DNA of 64,000 bases from Novosphingobium sp. HII-3. Lineage in GTDB: Bacteria > Pseudomonadota > Alphaproteobacteria > Sphingomonadales > Sphingomonadaceae. A model generated the notes under the pieces. The model ran no database searches and was not told where the DNA came from. It worked only from the letters and a program-made list of their open reading frames with translations. Shown here in pieces: positions 18,963 to 30,597 of the stretch (its first letter is position 1; each line of letters starts with the position of its first letter). A program made the translations under genes and the position numbers. The DNA is taken from contig NZ_PPSM01000057.1 of NCBI RefSeq assembly GCF_002916655.1, positions 94,432 through 158,431 of the forward strand, given 5' to 3'.

Positions 18963-20267
18963 ATGCGGCATATCGCCATCGTCGGATCGGGTCCGGCCGG
19001 CTACTACACTGCCGAAGCGGCGCTGAAGCAGTGGGGCGAAGACGTCCACGTGGACATATTCGACACCCTTCCCGTCCCCTTTGGCCTTATCCGCACCGGC
19101 GTTGCGCCGGACCATCAGGCGATCAAGGGCGTGATCGAACGCTACGAGACGACGGCGCTGACGCAGAACGTGCGCTTCGTCGGTAACGTGATGCTTGGCC
19201 GGGACGTGTCGGTGAGTGAACTCCAGACCCTCTACGATGCGGTAATCCTCGCCACCGGAGCACCGCGCGACCGCCGGCTCGAGCTGCCCGGTGACGATCT
19301 GGCCAACGTCTTCGGCTCGGCCGCCTTCGTCGGGTGGTACAACGGACATCCGCAGTTCTCCGGTCTAAACCCGCAGCTGGATCATGACACGGCAGTCATC
19401 GTGGGGAATGGCAATGTCGCGCTCGATGTGGCCCGCATTCTCGCCAAGTCGGAGGAGGAGCTGACGGGTTCGGACATCGTCTCCCATGCGCGCACTGCCC
19501 TAGGCGGTTCGGCTGTGCGGCGCATCGTGATCCTTGGCCGGCGCGGGCCGCACCAGATCGCGATGACACCCAAGGAGCTTGCTGAACTGGCCAGCCTCAC
19601 ACGCGCCCATCCCCGGGTCGATCCGGCCGATCTTCCGGACCTCGACCGCGATACGCAGCTCGACCCCGGATTGCGCAAGGCTATGGCTCTCCTGCGCAGC
19701 TTCGCCACCGACGCCGATAACGACCGGGACGATGTCGCCGTCGAATTCGATTTCTTCGCGGCGCCCCATTCCATCATCGGCCAAGGCCGCGTCGAGGCTG
19801 TCGAAGTCGAAAGAACACGGGTCGAGGGGGGCAAGGCCGTCGGCACCGGCACCTTCTACCGCGTTCCGGCCGGGCTCGTCGTCTCCTGCATCGGGTACCA
19901 GACGTCACCCATTCCCGATGTGCCTTATGACGAACAGGGCGGCCGCTTCGCCAATGTGGAAGGCCGGATCGCCCCCGGCCTTTACTGCGTCGGATGGGCG
20001 CGACGCGGGCCAACGGGCACGATCGGCACCAACCGGCCCGACGGATTCTCGATCATCGAAAAGGTCGAAGCCGACATTCCCGCTCCCGCCGGGAAGCCCG
20101 GACGAAAGGGGTTTGACGAACTCGCGGCCGAGCGCGGCATCCAGGTCGTTCGATTCGCCGACTGGCAGAAGATCGACGAAGCGGAAGTCGCGGCGGCCCG
20201 GGCGGGGTCGCCCCGCGAGAAGTTCGTCGCGGTGGAAAAGATGATCGAGGCGGCCGGCCGAGCCTGA
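18963..20267 (+). CDS. Ferredoxin/adrenodoxin-type NADP+ reductase
   Basis: This FAD enzyme moves electrons between NADPH and a ferredoxin, often for cytochrome P450 or Fe-S assembly. The FAD motif IVGSGPAGYYTAEAAL is near residue 5, the NADP motif VGNGNVALDVARIL at about 147-160, and the C-terminal GWARRGPTGTIGTNRPDG is typical of adrenodoxin reductase (FprA) relatives. I chose ATG at 18963, with GGGAG 8 bases upstream, over ATG 18948. Length is 434. It stands alone between a divergent promoter region and a convergent terminator before dnaN; no ferredoxin or P450 gene is adjacent. Confidence 0.92.
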   Translation: MRHIAIVGSGPAGYYTAEAALKQWGEDVHVDIFDTLPVPFGLIRTGVAPDHQAIKGVIERYETTALTQNVRFVGNVMLGRDVSVSELQTLYDAVILATGAPRDRRLELPGDDLANVFGSAAFVGWYNGHPQFSGLNPQLDHDTAVIVGNGNVALDVARILAKSEEELTGSDIVSHARTALGGSAVRRIVILGRRGPHQIAMTPKELAELASLTRAHPRVDPADLPDLDRDTQLDPGLRKAMALLRSFATDADNDRDDVAVEFDFFAAPHSIIGQGRVEAVEVERTRVEGGKAVGTGTFYRVPAGLVVSCIGYQTSPIPDVPYDEQGGRFANVEGRIAPGLYCVGWARRGPTGTIGTNRPDGFSIIEKVEADIPAPAGKPGRKGFDELAAERGIQVVRFADWQKIDEAEVAAARAGSPREKFVAVEKMIEAAGRA

Positions 20268-20309
20268 GCCTTGTGACCGGCACTTCCTGCCGCTAGCCTA
20301 CGATGCACA

Positions 20310-20335
20310 AAGGCCGGAGCTTCCGCCCCGGCCTT
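20310..20335. terminator. Bidirectional terminator between ferredoxin reductase and dnaN
   Basis: AAGGCCGG (20310-20317) pairs perfectly with CCGGCCTT (20328-20335) around a 10-base loop, midway between two convergent genes. The AA/TT ends give a short U-run on both strands. Confidence 0.7.
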
Positions 20336-20360
20336 GTCATCACTTCGCCTGAATTTGACC

Positions 20361-21479
20361 TCAGACGCGCATCGGCATCAGCACGTAGAGCGCGGGGCTC
20401 TTGTCGTCCTGCCGGATCAGCGTCGGAGCGGCAGCATCGGCGAGGTGCAGTTCAACGGTGTCGCCGTCGATCTGTCCAAGAATGTCCTTGAGGTAGTTCG
20501 CGTTGAACCCGATTTCGAACCCGTCGGAGGCATACTGCGCCGGCACTTCTTCCGCCGCCGTACCATTGTCCGGCGAGGTGACCGAAAGCGTCACGCGATC
20601 GGTTTCCAGAGCCATTTTCACAGCGCGGGTCTTCTCGGTGGCGATCGTCGCCACGCGGTCCACGCCTTGGAAAAAGGTCTTCGGATCCACCTTCAGGAGC
20701 TTGTCATTCGCGGTGGGGATGACTCGGGTGTAGTCCGGGAACGTTCCGTCGATCAGCTTGCTGGTCAGCACGACACCGTTCTCACCGCCAAGCGTGAAGC
20801 GGATCTTGCTGGCCGAGAGATCGACCAGCACGTTGGTGTCGAGCGATTCCTCCAGCAGCTTGCGCAGTTCGCCGACGCACTTACGCGGCACGATAACGTC
20901 AGGCATGCCTTCCGAGCCATCCGGGCGCGGCAGGGTGAAACGGGCAAGGCGATGGCCATCGGTGGCGGCCGCCTTCAGTTCCTCATCCGTGACATGGAGG
21001 AAGATGCCGTTCAGGTAGTAGCGAGTCTCTTCCGTGGAGATCGCGAACCGGGTCCGGTCGATCAGCTGCGCCAGCGTGGCGGCCGGGACTTCGAAGCTGG
21101 TGGGCAGTTCGCCCTCGGCGATCATCGGGAAGTCGTCCCGCGGGAGCGTCGGCAGCTGGAAGCGGCTGCGGCCAGCCTTCACCACCATGCGATTGTCCGC
21201 CGAGTCCAGGCTGACCTGGCTGCCCTCCGGAAGCTTTCGGGCGATGTCGAACAGCAGGTGCGCCGATACCGTGATCGCTCCCGCCTGCTCAACAGAGACA
21301 GCACCGAGCGTCTCGACGACCTGAAGATCAAGGTCCGTTGCCATGATCCTGAGTGAGCCTCCGGCGGAAGCTTCGATCAGGACGTTCGACAGGATCGGGA
21401 TGGTATTGCGGCGCTCGACGACCGACTGCACATGGGAAAGACAGCGCAGCAGCGTGGAACGTTCGATAGTGGCCTTCAT
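20361..21479 (-). CDS. dnaN: DNA polymerase III beta sliding clamp
   Basis: The beta clamp is a ring that tethers DNA polymerase III and repair proteins to DNA. The protein starts MKATIERSTLLRCLSHVQSV and has the family blocks VERRNTIPILSNVL, TDGHRLA and the C-terminal LYVLMPMRV, which forms part of the partner-binding pocket. From ATG at 21479 it is 372 residues, the standard length. A reading extended to 21509 adds 10 residues with no family support. dnaA is not adjacent. The 225-base leader shows no gene and only one DnaA-box-like site. Confidence 0.97.
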   Translation of the reverse strand: MKATIERSTLLRCLSHVQSVVERRNTIPILSNVLIEASAGGSLRIMATDLDLQVVETLGAVSVEQAGAITVSAHLLFDIARKLPEGSQVSLDSADNRMVVKAGRSRFQLPTLPRDDFPMIAEGELPTSFEVPAATLAQLIDRTRFAISTEETRYYLNGIFLHVTDEELKAAATDGHRLARFTLPRPDGSEGMPDVIVPRKCVGELRKLLEESLDTNVLVDLSASKIRFTLGGENGVVLTSKLIDGTFPDYTRVIPTANDKLLKVDPKTFFQGVDRVATIATEKTRAVKMALETDRVTLSVTSPDNGTAAEEVPAQYASDGFEIGFNANYLKDILGQIDGDTVELHLADAAAPTLIRQDDKSPALYVLMPMRV

Positions 21480-21647
21480 GACAGCCTCAAGTCCCCCTTG
21501 GTCGGGCACGGGATGCGGACATCCCTGAAATTCGGACGACTATCTCTAACGGGAGTCGGAAGCGCGGCAAGTTGCAACGAGGGCAGAAACCGCGAATCTG
21601 GGGATAAATGAAGGGTTCTTATGGAGAACTTCGGCCTGACGTCCCCG

Positions 21648-21692
21648 GGCGGGGCTCCGACGCGGTCCTATGCCTTCGCCCGAAGCCCCGCC
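21648..21692 (-). terminator. Candidate hairpin downstream of fabG
   Basis: GGCGGGGCT (21648-21656) pairs perfectly with AGCCCCGCC (21684-21692). The 27-base loop contains a smaller CTTCG/CGAAG pairing possibility. It lies just past the fabG stop and lacks a T-tract. Confidence 0.4.
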
Positions 21693-21704
21693 TGGACGGT
21701 CACG

Positions 21705-22469
21705 TCAGACCATCACCATGCCGCCGTTCACGTGGATGGTCTGGCCGGTGATGTAGCCGGCTTCCTTGCTGGCCAGGAACACGGCAGCGGAGGCGATGTC
21801 GTCGCCCTCGCCCATGCGGCCCATGGGGATGCGGCCGTTCAGCGCTTCCTTCTGCGCATCGGGCAGGACCTCGGTCATGGCGGTGCGGATGAAGCCGGGC
21901 GCAATGCAGTTCACCGTCACACCGCGGCTGGCGAGCTCCTGCGCAAGGCTCTTGGACATGGCGGTGATGCCGCCCTTCGCCGCGCAGTAGTTCATCTGCC
22001 CGGGGTTGCCGGTGGTGCCGACCACGGATGTCACGTTGATGATGCGGCCGAAGCGGGCCTTCATCATCGGCTTGGTGGCGGCGCGCATGAGGCGGAAGGT
22101 GGACTCAAGATTGATCCTGATGACCTGGTCCCACTCCTCGTCCTTCATGCGCATGGCAAGATTGTCGCGCGTGATGCCGGCGTTGTTGACGAGGATGTCG
22201 ATCTTGCCCAGCGATTCCAGCGCAGCCGGAACCAGCTTCTCGACCTGCTCTGCCTCGCCAAGATTGCAGGCGATCGCGACATGGTCGACTTCCTGCAGGT
22301 GCTGCGGGGTATGCTCGTCGAGCTCTTCGCGGAAGGCGCGCAGCTTGTCGGCATTCGATCCCGAAATCGCAAGGCGTGCGCCCTGCGCCGCGAGAGCCCG
22401 GGCGACGGCCGAACCGATGCCGCCGCTCGCGCCGGTCACCAGAGCAGTCATTCCGTTGAGGTTGAACAT
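21705..22469 (-). CDS. fabG: 3-oxoacyl-[acyl-carrier-protein] reductase
   Basis: FabG carries out the NADPH-dependent first reduction in each round of fatty acid elongation. It has TGASGGIG (residues 12-19), NNAG (95-98), and the catalytic set N120, S148, Y161 and K165. Length (254) is a little above the usual 245. It follows fabD by 80 bases on the same strand, so the two are probably one operon. Unlike the common fabD-fabG-acpP-fabF order, no acpP follows: dnaN begins 226 bases further on. Confidence 0.96.
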   Translation of the reverse strand: MFNLNGMTALVTGASGGIGSAVARALAAQGARLAISGSNADKLRAFREELDEHTPQHLQEVDHVAIACNLGEAEQVEKLVPAALESLGKIDILVNNAGITRDNLAMRMKDEEWDQVIRINLESTFRLMRAATKPMMKARFGRIINVTSVVGTTGNPGQMNYCAAKGGITAMSKSLAQELASRGVTVNCIAPGFIRTAMTEVLPDAQKEALNGRIPMGRMGEGDDIASAAVFLASKEAGYITGQTIHVNGGMVMV

Positions 22470-22549
22470 GGCAAAACTCCTAGATCGCCATCCGGCGATG
22501 CTTCTTCGAACGGCTGGCAGTCCCGGGTCAAGCCCGGGACGCGACGGCT

Positions 22550-23485
22550 TTACAGGCTCTTCGCCAATTCCTCGATCTCCGCCATCGTCGTGGCGGCGGT
22601 GACATCCACCTCTCCGGCCGAGCGCTTGATCATCGGGCCGACGACCTTGCCGCCGATCTCGAAGAAACGCTCCACCCCGGCTTCGCGCATGGCGATCGCG
22701 CTCTCACGCCAGCGAACGCGGCCGGTGACCTGCTCAACGAGGAGGCGCTGGACTTCGGCCGGATCGGTCACGACCGAAGCGGTGACGTTGGCGAAGAGCG
22801 CCACTCGCAGCGTGCCCGGCGGGGTTGCGGCAAGCGCCTCGGCCATGGCGTCGGCGGCGGGCTGCATCAGCGGGCAGTGGAACGGCGCCGAGACGGGCAG
22901 CGCGATGCCGCGCTTGATGCCATGCTCCTTTACGAGCGCAATGGCGCGCTCGATCGCTTCCTTGTGACCGGAGATGACGACCTGGGTGGGATCGTTGTCG
23001 TTGGCGACGGTGCAGACCTGATCCTCAGCCGCTGCTTCGGCGAGGGCGGTTGCCTTTTCAATATCGGCGCCGAGCAGCGCCGCCATCGCACCCACGCCCA
23101 CAGGGACGGCCGCCTGCATTGACTGGCCGCGCAGCTTCAGGAGGCGCGCGGTGTCGGCGAGGCTGAAAGCACCGGCTGCGCAGAGCGCGGTGTATTCACC
23201 CAGAGAGTGACCAGCAACGAAGTCCGCCTTGTCTGCAAGGCTGATCCCGCCTTCCTTCTCAAGCACGCGCAGCACCGCAATGGCATTGGCCATGATCGCC
23301 GGCTGTGCGTTCTCGGTGAGGGTCAGCTGGTCCTCCGGGCCCTCGGTCATGATCCGAAACAGGCTCTGGCCGAGCGCATCGTCGACCTCCTGGAAAACCT
23401 CACGCGCGACGGCGCTCGCCGCGGCGAGTTCCGCACCCATGCCGACCTTCTGGCTGCCCTGTCCGGGGAAAACGAATGCACGCAT
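22550..23485 (-). CDS. fabD: Malonyl-CoA-acyl carrier protein transacylase
   Basis: FabD transfers malonyl from CoA to acyl carrier protein to supply fatty acid synthesis. It has the start MRAFVFPGQGSQ, the nucleophile in AGHSLGEY (S94) and the catalytic histidine in SAPFHCPLM (H203). Length is 311, as expected. It is the promoter-proximal gene of the fabD-fabG unit. Confidence 0.97.
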   Translation of the reverse strand: MRAFVFPGQGSQKVGMGAELAAASAVAREVFQEVDDALGQSLFRIMTEGPEDQLTLTENAQPAIMANAIAVLRVLEKEGGISLADKADFVAGHSLGEYTALCAAGAFSLADTARLLKLRGQSMQAAVPVGVGAMAALLGADIEKATALAEAAAEDQVCTVANDNDPTQVVISGHKEAIERAIALVKEHGIKRGIALPVSAPFHCPLMQPAADAMAEALAATPPGTLRVALFANVTASVVTDPAEVQRLLVEQVTGRVRWRESAIAMREAGVERFFEIGGKVVGPMIKRSAGEVDVTAATTMAEIEELAKSL

Positions 23486-23602
23486 CTTGCGACCGCTCCT
23501 TGCTCAAACGGCGGGCTGGAGCCACGCACCGCTTTTGAAAATTCGAATGTGGCGCGCGGTTATTGACCTTGGCCTTGAACCGCAAGCCCGGAATGCCGTC
23601 CT

Positions 23603-24424
23603 TCAACCGAAAGGCACGATCCGGTTTGCCGCGTCGTGGCCGATATCGGCCGTCCCGAGAAACGGGATCGCATGTCGTTCGCACCAGTACCGGGCTATTT
23701 CCTCAACGTCCGCGCCGAACGGGCGATCGTTGTCCGGAACGTCGCTCACTCGCCCGAGGCGCAACCCGGCAATGCCGTTAAGATGAGCCGTGGCATGGAA
23801 GAACAGCCGATCTACGGCATAAAGATATTCGGACACCTCCTCCACCATTACGACATGGCTGGCCAATCCGGGCATGAGCCGGGTACCGGACAGCATCGCG
23901 AGCGTCATGAGGTTGAAGGCGACCACCGGATGCCGCCCCCGTCCCAGCGAAGGCTCCAGTCCCTCCTGCGCCCCTGAAAGGAAGCCAAGGGCCCGGCGAA
24001 CGGCATCCTCGCCGCCTTCGCGCCGGATGTCCGCCAACATGGGCCCGTGAACGGGGCGTCCGATCCGCGCACGATAGAGGCCACCCAGAAGATAGCCCGC
24101 GTCGGAATAGCCGAGGTACGTCTTTTCTCCGGCCGCATGCTCCATGCGTGCGATCGCGCCTTCCGCCACGCGGCAAGCGCCGTACCCTCCGCGTGCGAAC
24201 CACACCGCATCGAATTCGGGATCGTTCGCGCAGTCGACCAACGCGTCCAGCCGGCGCTGGTCGGCGCCCGCGAAATGGCCGTCCGCTTCGAAGCACTGCT
24301 CGTGGATAACCAGTTCGACCTGCGGGAACTCGGCGGCGGCGAGTTCCCGCACAGCTCGGGCATCCTCTCGCGTTATCGGAGTGGATGGCGCGCAAACGGC
24401 TACCCGGATGGAAGAGCGTGTCAT
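23603..24424 (-). CDS. ldcA: LD-carboxypeptidase (S66 family, LdcA-like)
   Basis: LdcA removes the terminal D-Ala from murein tetrapeptides in the cytoplasm, making the tripeptide used for recycling. The S66 triad can be placed as S107 (LGYSDAG), a glutamate in VMVEEVSEYLYAVDR (E195/E196) and H263 (IGHD). I chose ATG at 24424 (AGGA upstream) over ATG 24460. Length is 273, a little short of the usual ~300. It is divergent from the Mur ligase at 24481 with only 56 bases between, so they may share a regulatory region. Confidence 0.9.
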   Translation of the reverse strand: MTRSSIRVAVCAPSTPITREDARAVRELAAAEFPQVELVIHEQCFEADGHFAGADQRRLDALVDCANDPEFDAVWFARGGYGACRVAEGAIARMEHAAGEKTYLGYSDAGYLLGGLYRARIGRPVHGPMLADIRREGGEDAVRRALGFLSGAQEGLEPSLGRGRHPVVAFNLMTLAMLSGTRLMPGLASHVVMVEEVSEYLYAVDRLFFHATAHLNGIAGLRLGRVSDVPDNDRPFGADVEEIARYWCERHAIPFLGTADIGHDAANRIVPFG

Positions 24425-24480
24425 GCCGTCCATTCCTATCGAGGTTGTCATGACGGGCAAGGCCGCATACGGCTTGGCCC

Positions 24481-25893
24481 ATGAACGACGCCCGCGACCT
24501 CGCCACTCATCCCTGGTTCTTCTGCGGCATCGGCGGCTCGGGCATGTTGCCGCTGGCGCTGATCCTCAAGGGGCATCGTGCCCGTATCGGCGGCTCCGAC
24601 CGTAGCCGCGATCAGGGCCGCAGCGCCGACAAGTTCGCCTGGCTCGAATCGCTCGGCTTCGAACTTTTCCCGCAGGACGGCAGCGGCATCACCTCGCGCG
24701 AACAGGTGCTGGTCGCCTCCGCCGCCGTCGAGGATACCGTTCCCGAGGTCCTTCGGGCCCGGGAGCTGGGCTGCGCACGGATGAGCCGCGCCGAACTGCT
24801 CGCCACGCTCTTCAACGCGGCGCCTGAAGGGATCGCCATCGGCGGCACGTCCGGAAAGTCGACCGTCACCGGAATGACCGGGTGGATCATGACCGCCGCC
24901 GGCCGCGACCCGACGATCATGAACGGCGCGGTGATGAAGAATTTCGTGCGCGAGGATGCCCCCTTCGCCAGCGCGCGCGTGGGACAGGGCAGCGCCTTCG
25001 TTTCCGAGGTCGATGAAAGCGACGGCTCGATCGCGCTCTATCGCCCGAAGGTGGCGGTCCTCGGCAATGTCAGTCTCGATCACAAAAGCCTTGAGGAACT
25101 GCGCCAGCTCTTCGGTGATTTCCTTGAGCGCGCAGAGCTTTGCGCCCTTAACCTCGACGATGCCGAGACCAGCGCCCTCGCTGCAAAGGCGCAGGCGTTC
25201 ATCTCCTTCGGCATCACCTCATCCGAAGCGCAGATCGGCGCCACGGACATCGTTGAAGGCCCAACCTCCCTCACCGCCACGATTGTCGACAAGCGCGATG
25301 GCGGCTCTCATGCGCTCACGCTCAAGGTTCCGGGGCGGCACAACCTCTACAACGCCCTCGCCGCCATCGCAGCCGCCAACGCAGCCGGGGTGCCGATCGC
25401 CGATGCGGTCGCCGCGCTTACCTCGTTCGAAGGCTTGGCCCGTCGCTTCGACGTCATCGGCACATCGGCTTCCGGCACCGTCGTCATCGACGACTTCGGA
25501 CACAATCCGGACAAGGTATCCGCAACGCTTGCCACCTTGCGCGCGCATCCCGGCCGGATTATCGCCTTCTTCCAGCCCCACGGTTACGGCCCGTTGCGCC
25601 AGATGGGTGCCGAACTGGCCGAGGTTTTCGCCACACGACTGGGCGCGGACGACGTCACGATCCTGTGCGATCCGGTCTACTTCGGCGGAACGGTGGACCG
25701 GACGCACGGCAGCGAACGCATCGTGAGGCTGATCGAAAGCCATGGCGGCACGGCCGAATACATGCCGTCCCGCGATGACTGCGCCGCCCGCATCGTACAG
25801 ATCGCCCGCCCCGGCGACCGCGTGGTCGTCATGGGCGCGCGCGACGACACGCTGACGATCTTCGCCCGCGACCTCCTTGCAGCCCTCGACTGA
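24481..25893 (+). CDS. Mur ligase of the MurC/Mpl type, substrate unresolved
   Basis: The protein (470 residues) has the three-domain layout of UDP-MurNAc ligases: FCGIGGSGMLPLALIL at the N-terminus, an ATP-binding P-loop at 121-128 reading GGTSGKST instead of the usual GTHGKT(T/S), EVDESDGS, NVSLDHKSLEEL, GRHNLYNALAAIAAA, and a C-terminal domain with IDDFGHNPDKVSATL and FQPHGYGP. MurC normally has a GHHP-type and FQPHRY-type text, Mpl a FAHHP-type text, so it is neither canonical form. Divergent LD-carboxypeptidase next door favours an Mpl-like recycling role, attaching tripeptide to UDP-MurNAc. A MurC paralogue is the alternative. Confidence 0.82.
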   Translation: MNDARDLATHPWFFCGIGGSGMLPLALILKGHRARIGGSDRSRDQGRSADKFAWLESLGFELFPQDGSGITSREQVLVASAAVEDTVPEVLRARELGCARMSRAELLATLFNAAPEGIAIGGTSGKSTVTGMTGWIMTAAGRDPTIMNGAVMKNFVREDAPFASARVGQGSAFVSEVDESDGSIALYRPKVAVLGNVSLDHKSLEELRQLFGDFLERAELCALNLDDAETSALAAKAQAFISFGITSSEAQIGATDIVEGPTSLTATIVDKRDGGSHALTLKVPGRHNLYNALAAIAAANAAGVPIADAVAALTSFEGLARRFDVIGTSASGTVVIDDFGHNPDKVSATLATLRAHPGRIIAFFQPHGYGPLRQMGAELAEVFATRLGADDVTILCDPVYFGGTVDRTHGSERIVRLIESHGGTAEYMPSRDDCAARIVQIARPGDRVVVMGARDDTLTIFARDLLAALD

Positions 25894-25903
25894 CCGCAGC
25901 CGT

Positions 25904-26848
25904 TCAGTGCGCCTTGCCGCGGGCTTTCGCGACGAGGTGAACCACCAGTGCGACAATCGCGCCGAGGACAAGCCCGACGATCGCTGAAGCCACGGCGTAA
26001 GCCAGCCACCCGGTCACTCCTCCAAGCGGGCCGGTGGCCTCGGCAACGGCATGCTGGATTGCGTGGGCGACGTGAGCGGGACCCGGCAATCCAAGCTCCT
26101 CCAGGCCGTGCAGGATAATGCCGCCGCCGACCCACAGCATCGCCACGGTTCCGACGCTGCCGAGGAAAGTGAGGACCGCCGGCATCGCCCGCAGCAGCAT
26201 CCGTCCGGACGCCTGAGCGGCCGAGCCGGGCTTCTTCGCCAGATGCAGGCCCACGTCGTCCATCTTCACGATGAGCGCGACGGCCCCATAGACAGCGGCC
26301 GTGATGGCAATGCCCACCAGCGCAAGCGTAACAGCGCGGCCGACCAGCGACTGCTCGCCAATTTCGGCGAGCGCGATGGCCATGATTTCAGCGGAGAGGA
26401 TGAGGTCGGTCCGCACCGCCCCGGTCACACGCTCTGTCTCGAAGGTGGCGACGTCCTGGATAGGATCTTCCAAGGTCTCCCCGTGCTTCTCGCCACCCAG
26501 CTTTTCCATGATCTTCTCTGCGCCTTCGAAGGCGAGATAGAGGCCGCCGATCATCAGGATCGGCGTTATCGCCTGGGGCAGGAAAGCGCTCAGGAGCAGG
26601 GCGATCGGCAGCAGGATCAGCAACTTGTTTCGGAACGAGCCCTTGGCGATCTTCCAGATGATCGGCAGCTCACGTTCCGGCGTGAAGCCCGTGACATAGC
26701 CCGGCGTCACTGCCGCGTCGTCGATCACCACGCCGGCCGCCTTGGAGCCCGCCTTCGCGACACCCGCTGCAACGTCATCAAGGGATGCGGCCGCGGCTCG
26801 GGCTATGACCGCTACGTCGTCAAGCAGGGCAACTAGGCCGGAGGGCAT
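25904..26848 (-). CDS. DUF808 family inner-membrane protein (YedI-like)
   Basis: The 314-residue protein has the DUF808 pattern: MPSGLVALLDDVAVIARAAA at the start, a DDAAVTPGYVTGFTPERELP segment, several hydrophobic helices (for instance LLILLPIALLLSAF and a C-terminal GLVLGAIVALVVHLVAKA), and conserved text around the FEGAEKIMEKL segment. The biochemical role of the family is unknown. It converges on the Mur ligase with a 10-base gap. Confidence 0.88.
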   Translation of the reverse strand: MPSGLVALLDDVAVIARAAAASLDDVAAGVAKAGSKAAGVVIDDAAVTPGYVTGFTPERELPIIWKIAKGSFRNKLLILLPIALLLSAFLPQAITPILMIGGLYLAFEGAEKIMEKLGGEKHGETLEDPIQDVATFETERVTGAVRTDLILSAEIMAIALAEIGEQSLVGRAVTLALVGIAITAAVYGAVALIVKMDDVGLHLAKKPGSAAQASGRMLLRAMPAVLTFLGSVGTVAMLWVGGGIILHGLEELGLPGPAHVAHAIQHAVAEATGPLGGVTGWLAYAVASAIVGLVLGAIVALVVHLVAKARGKAH

Positions 26849-26992
26849 CAGGGAACCTCTTGAAAGTGAACGGAACGGTCGTCAGCCATGCGGGCTAAAC
26901 GACCGTCGAGCAAGAAAAAGCAGAAGGCGGCTGATGGCTGCACTGCCGGCAGGCGATTCGCTATCACCTTCTAAAGGGCGCAGAACGCAAAG

Positions 26993-27019
26993 GCCCGGCG
27001 ACCGTGACGATCGCCGGGC
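26993..27019 (-). terminator. Terminator of the M1 aminopeptidase gene
   Basis: GCCCGGCGA (26993-27001) pairs perfectly with TCGCCGGGC (27011-27019), loop 9 bases. Read on the minus strand it is followed by CTTTGCG, a weak U-run, 44 bases after the stop of the gene at 27063. The rest of 26849-27062 has no supported gene. Confidence 0.6.
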
Positions 27020-27062
27020 ATCGCATGGCATGCTGTTCCGCCGAAAGACGGGACAGCTTCGG

Positions 27063-29723
<2,661 letters not shown>

Positions 29724-29933
29724 ATAGCTCGACTCTCGACTGAAGGATGTGCCTAGCTAACGCCCTGTCCCTCATGCGCAACATTTTAACGCCATGTGGC
29801 AATTTTTTCTTGTTCCCGAGGAGGGGCGCGCGGCGCTTTGCAGAGTCCCGGGTTGCAATCTCCCCCCAATAGGCTAAGGGCGCCCCTTCCTCGAAGTCAT
29901 GAAACTTCGCGGAACACTGAAGAAAGCCGGAGG

Positions 29934-29957
29934 GGCCCCGCAATCCCGCGGGTAGCC
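29934..29957 (+). promoter_or_regulatory. Candidate structured leader of the rpsF operon
   Basis: In the rpsF leader, GGC-CCCGC (29934-29941) can pair with GCGGG (29948-29952) and, past a TA bulge, GCC (29955-29957), 32 bases before the GTG start. S6:S18 autoregulation through a leader hairpin with a CCG element is known in other bacteria. Whether this hairpin is that element is a guess. The 266-base gap 29724-29989 contains no other feature I can support. Confidence 0.25.
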
Positions 29958-29989
29958 AGCGATCGGTTAGACAAGATAAGGAAGCTGCC

Positions 29990-30352
29990 GTGGCTCTATA
30001 TGAGCACGTGTTCCTGGCGCGCCAGGACCTTAGCCAAGCGCAGGTTGATGCGCTGGCTGCCGCCGCCACCGAGATCGTCGAGTCGAACCAGGGCAAGGTC
30101 GTCAAGACCGAGACCTGGGGCCTCAAGAATCTCGCTTACAAGATCAAGCGCAACCGCAAGGCGCACTTCGTGATGCTGAACATCGAAGCTTCGGGCGACG
30201 TCGTCGCTGAGCTCGAGCGTCAGACTTCGATCAACGAAGACGTCATCCGCTACGTCACCATCCGCGTTGACGAGCATGAGGAAGGCCCTTCGGTCATGAT
30301 GCGCAAGAGCGACCGCGAGCGTACGCGCCGTCGCGAACGTGAAGGAGCCTGA
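29990..30352 (+). CDS. rpsF: 30S ribosomal protein S6
   Basis: S6 binds S18 on the platform of the small subunit. The sequence [21 protein letters not shown], the [18 protein letters not shown] block and the basic C-terminal tail ([10 protein letters not shown]) are diagnostic. The start is GTG at 29990 with AAGGAAG upstream; 120 residues. It heads the rpsF-rpsR-rplI unit. Confidence 0.98.
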   Translation: MALYEHVFLARQDLSQAQVDALAAAATEIVESNQGKVVKTETWGLKNLAYKIKRNRKAHFVMLNIEASGDVVAELERQTSINEDVIRYVTIRVDEHEEGPSVMMRKSDRERTRRREREGA

Positions 30353-30357
30353 TCCAC

Positions 30358-30582
30358 ATGGCACGTGCATTCTTCCGCCGCCGCAAGTCCTGCCCGTTCT
30401 CGGGCAAGAACGCGCCGAAGATCGATTACAAGGACGTTCGTCTGCTCCAGGGCTTCATGTCCGAGCGTGGCAAGATCGTCCCCAGCCGCATCACCGCGGT
30501 TTCCGCCAAGAAGCAGCGTGAGCTGAGCCAGGCCATCAAGCGCGCCCGGCACATCGGCCTGCTGCCCTTCATCGTCAAGTAA
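30358..30582 (+). CDS. rpsR: 30S ribosomal protein S18
   Basis: S18 pairs with S6 on the 30S platform. The 74-residue sequence has the family blocks [51 protein letters not shown] and [10 protein letters not shown]. It starts 5 bases after the rpsF stop, with GGAG inside the end of rpsF serving as ribosome binding site. Confidence 0.99.
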   Translation: MARAFFRRRKSCPFSGKNAPKIDYKDVRLLQGFMSERGKIVPSRITAVSAKKQRELSQAIKRARHIGLLPFIVK

Positions 30583-30597
30583 GGGAGGGACCTACCC

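Noticed and set aside
21599..21607. Single DnaA-box-like 9-mer upstream of dnaN (TTATCCCCA on the minus strand)
   Set aside because: One copy with a mismatch, no cluster, no AT-rich segment and no dnaA nearby, so it is not evidence for an origin.
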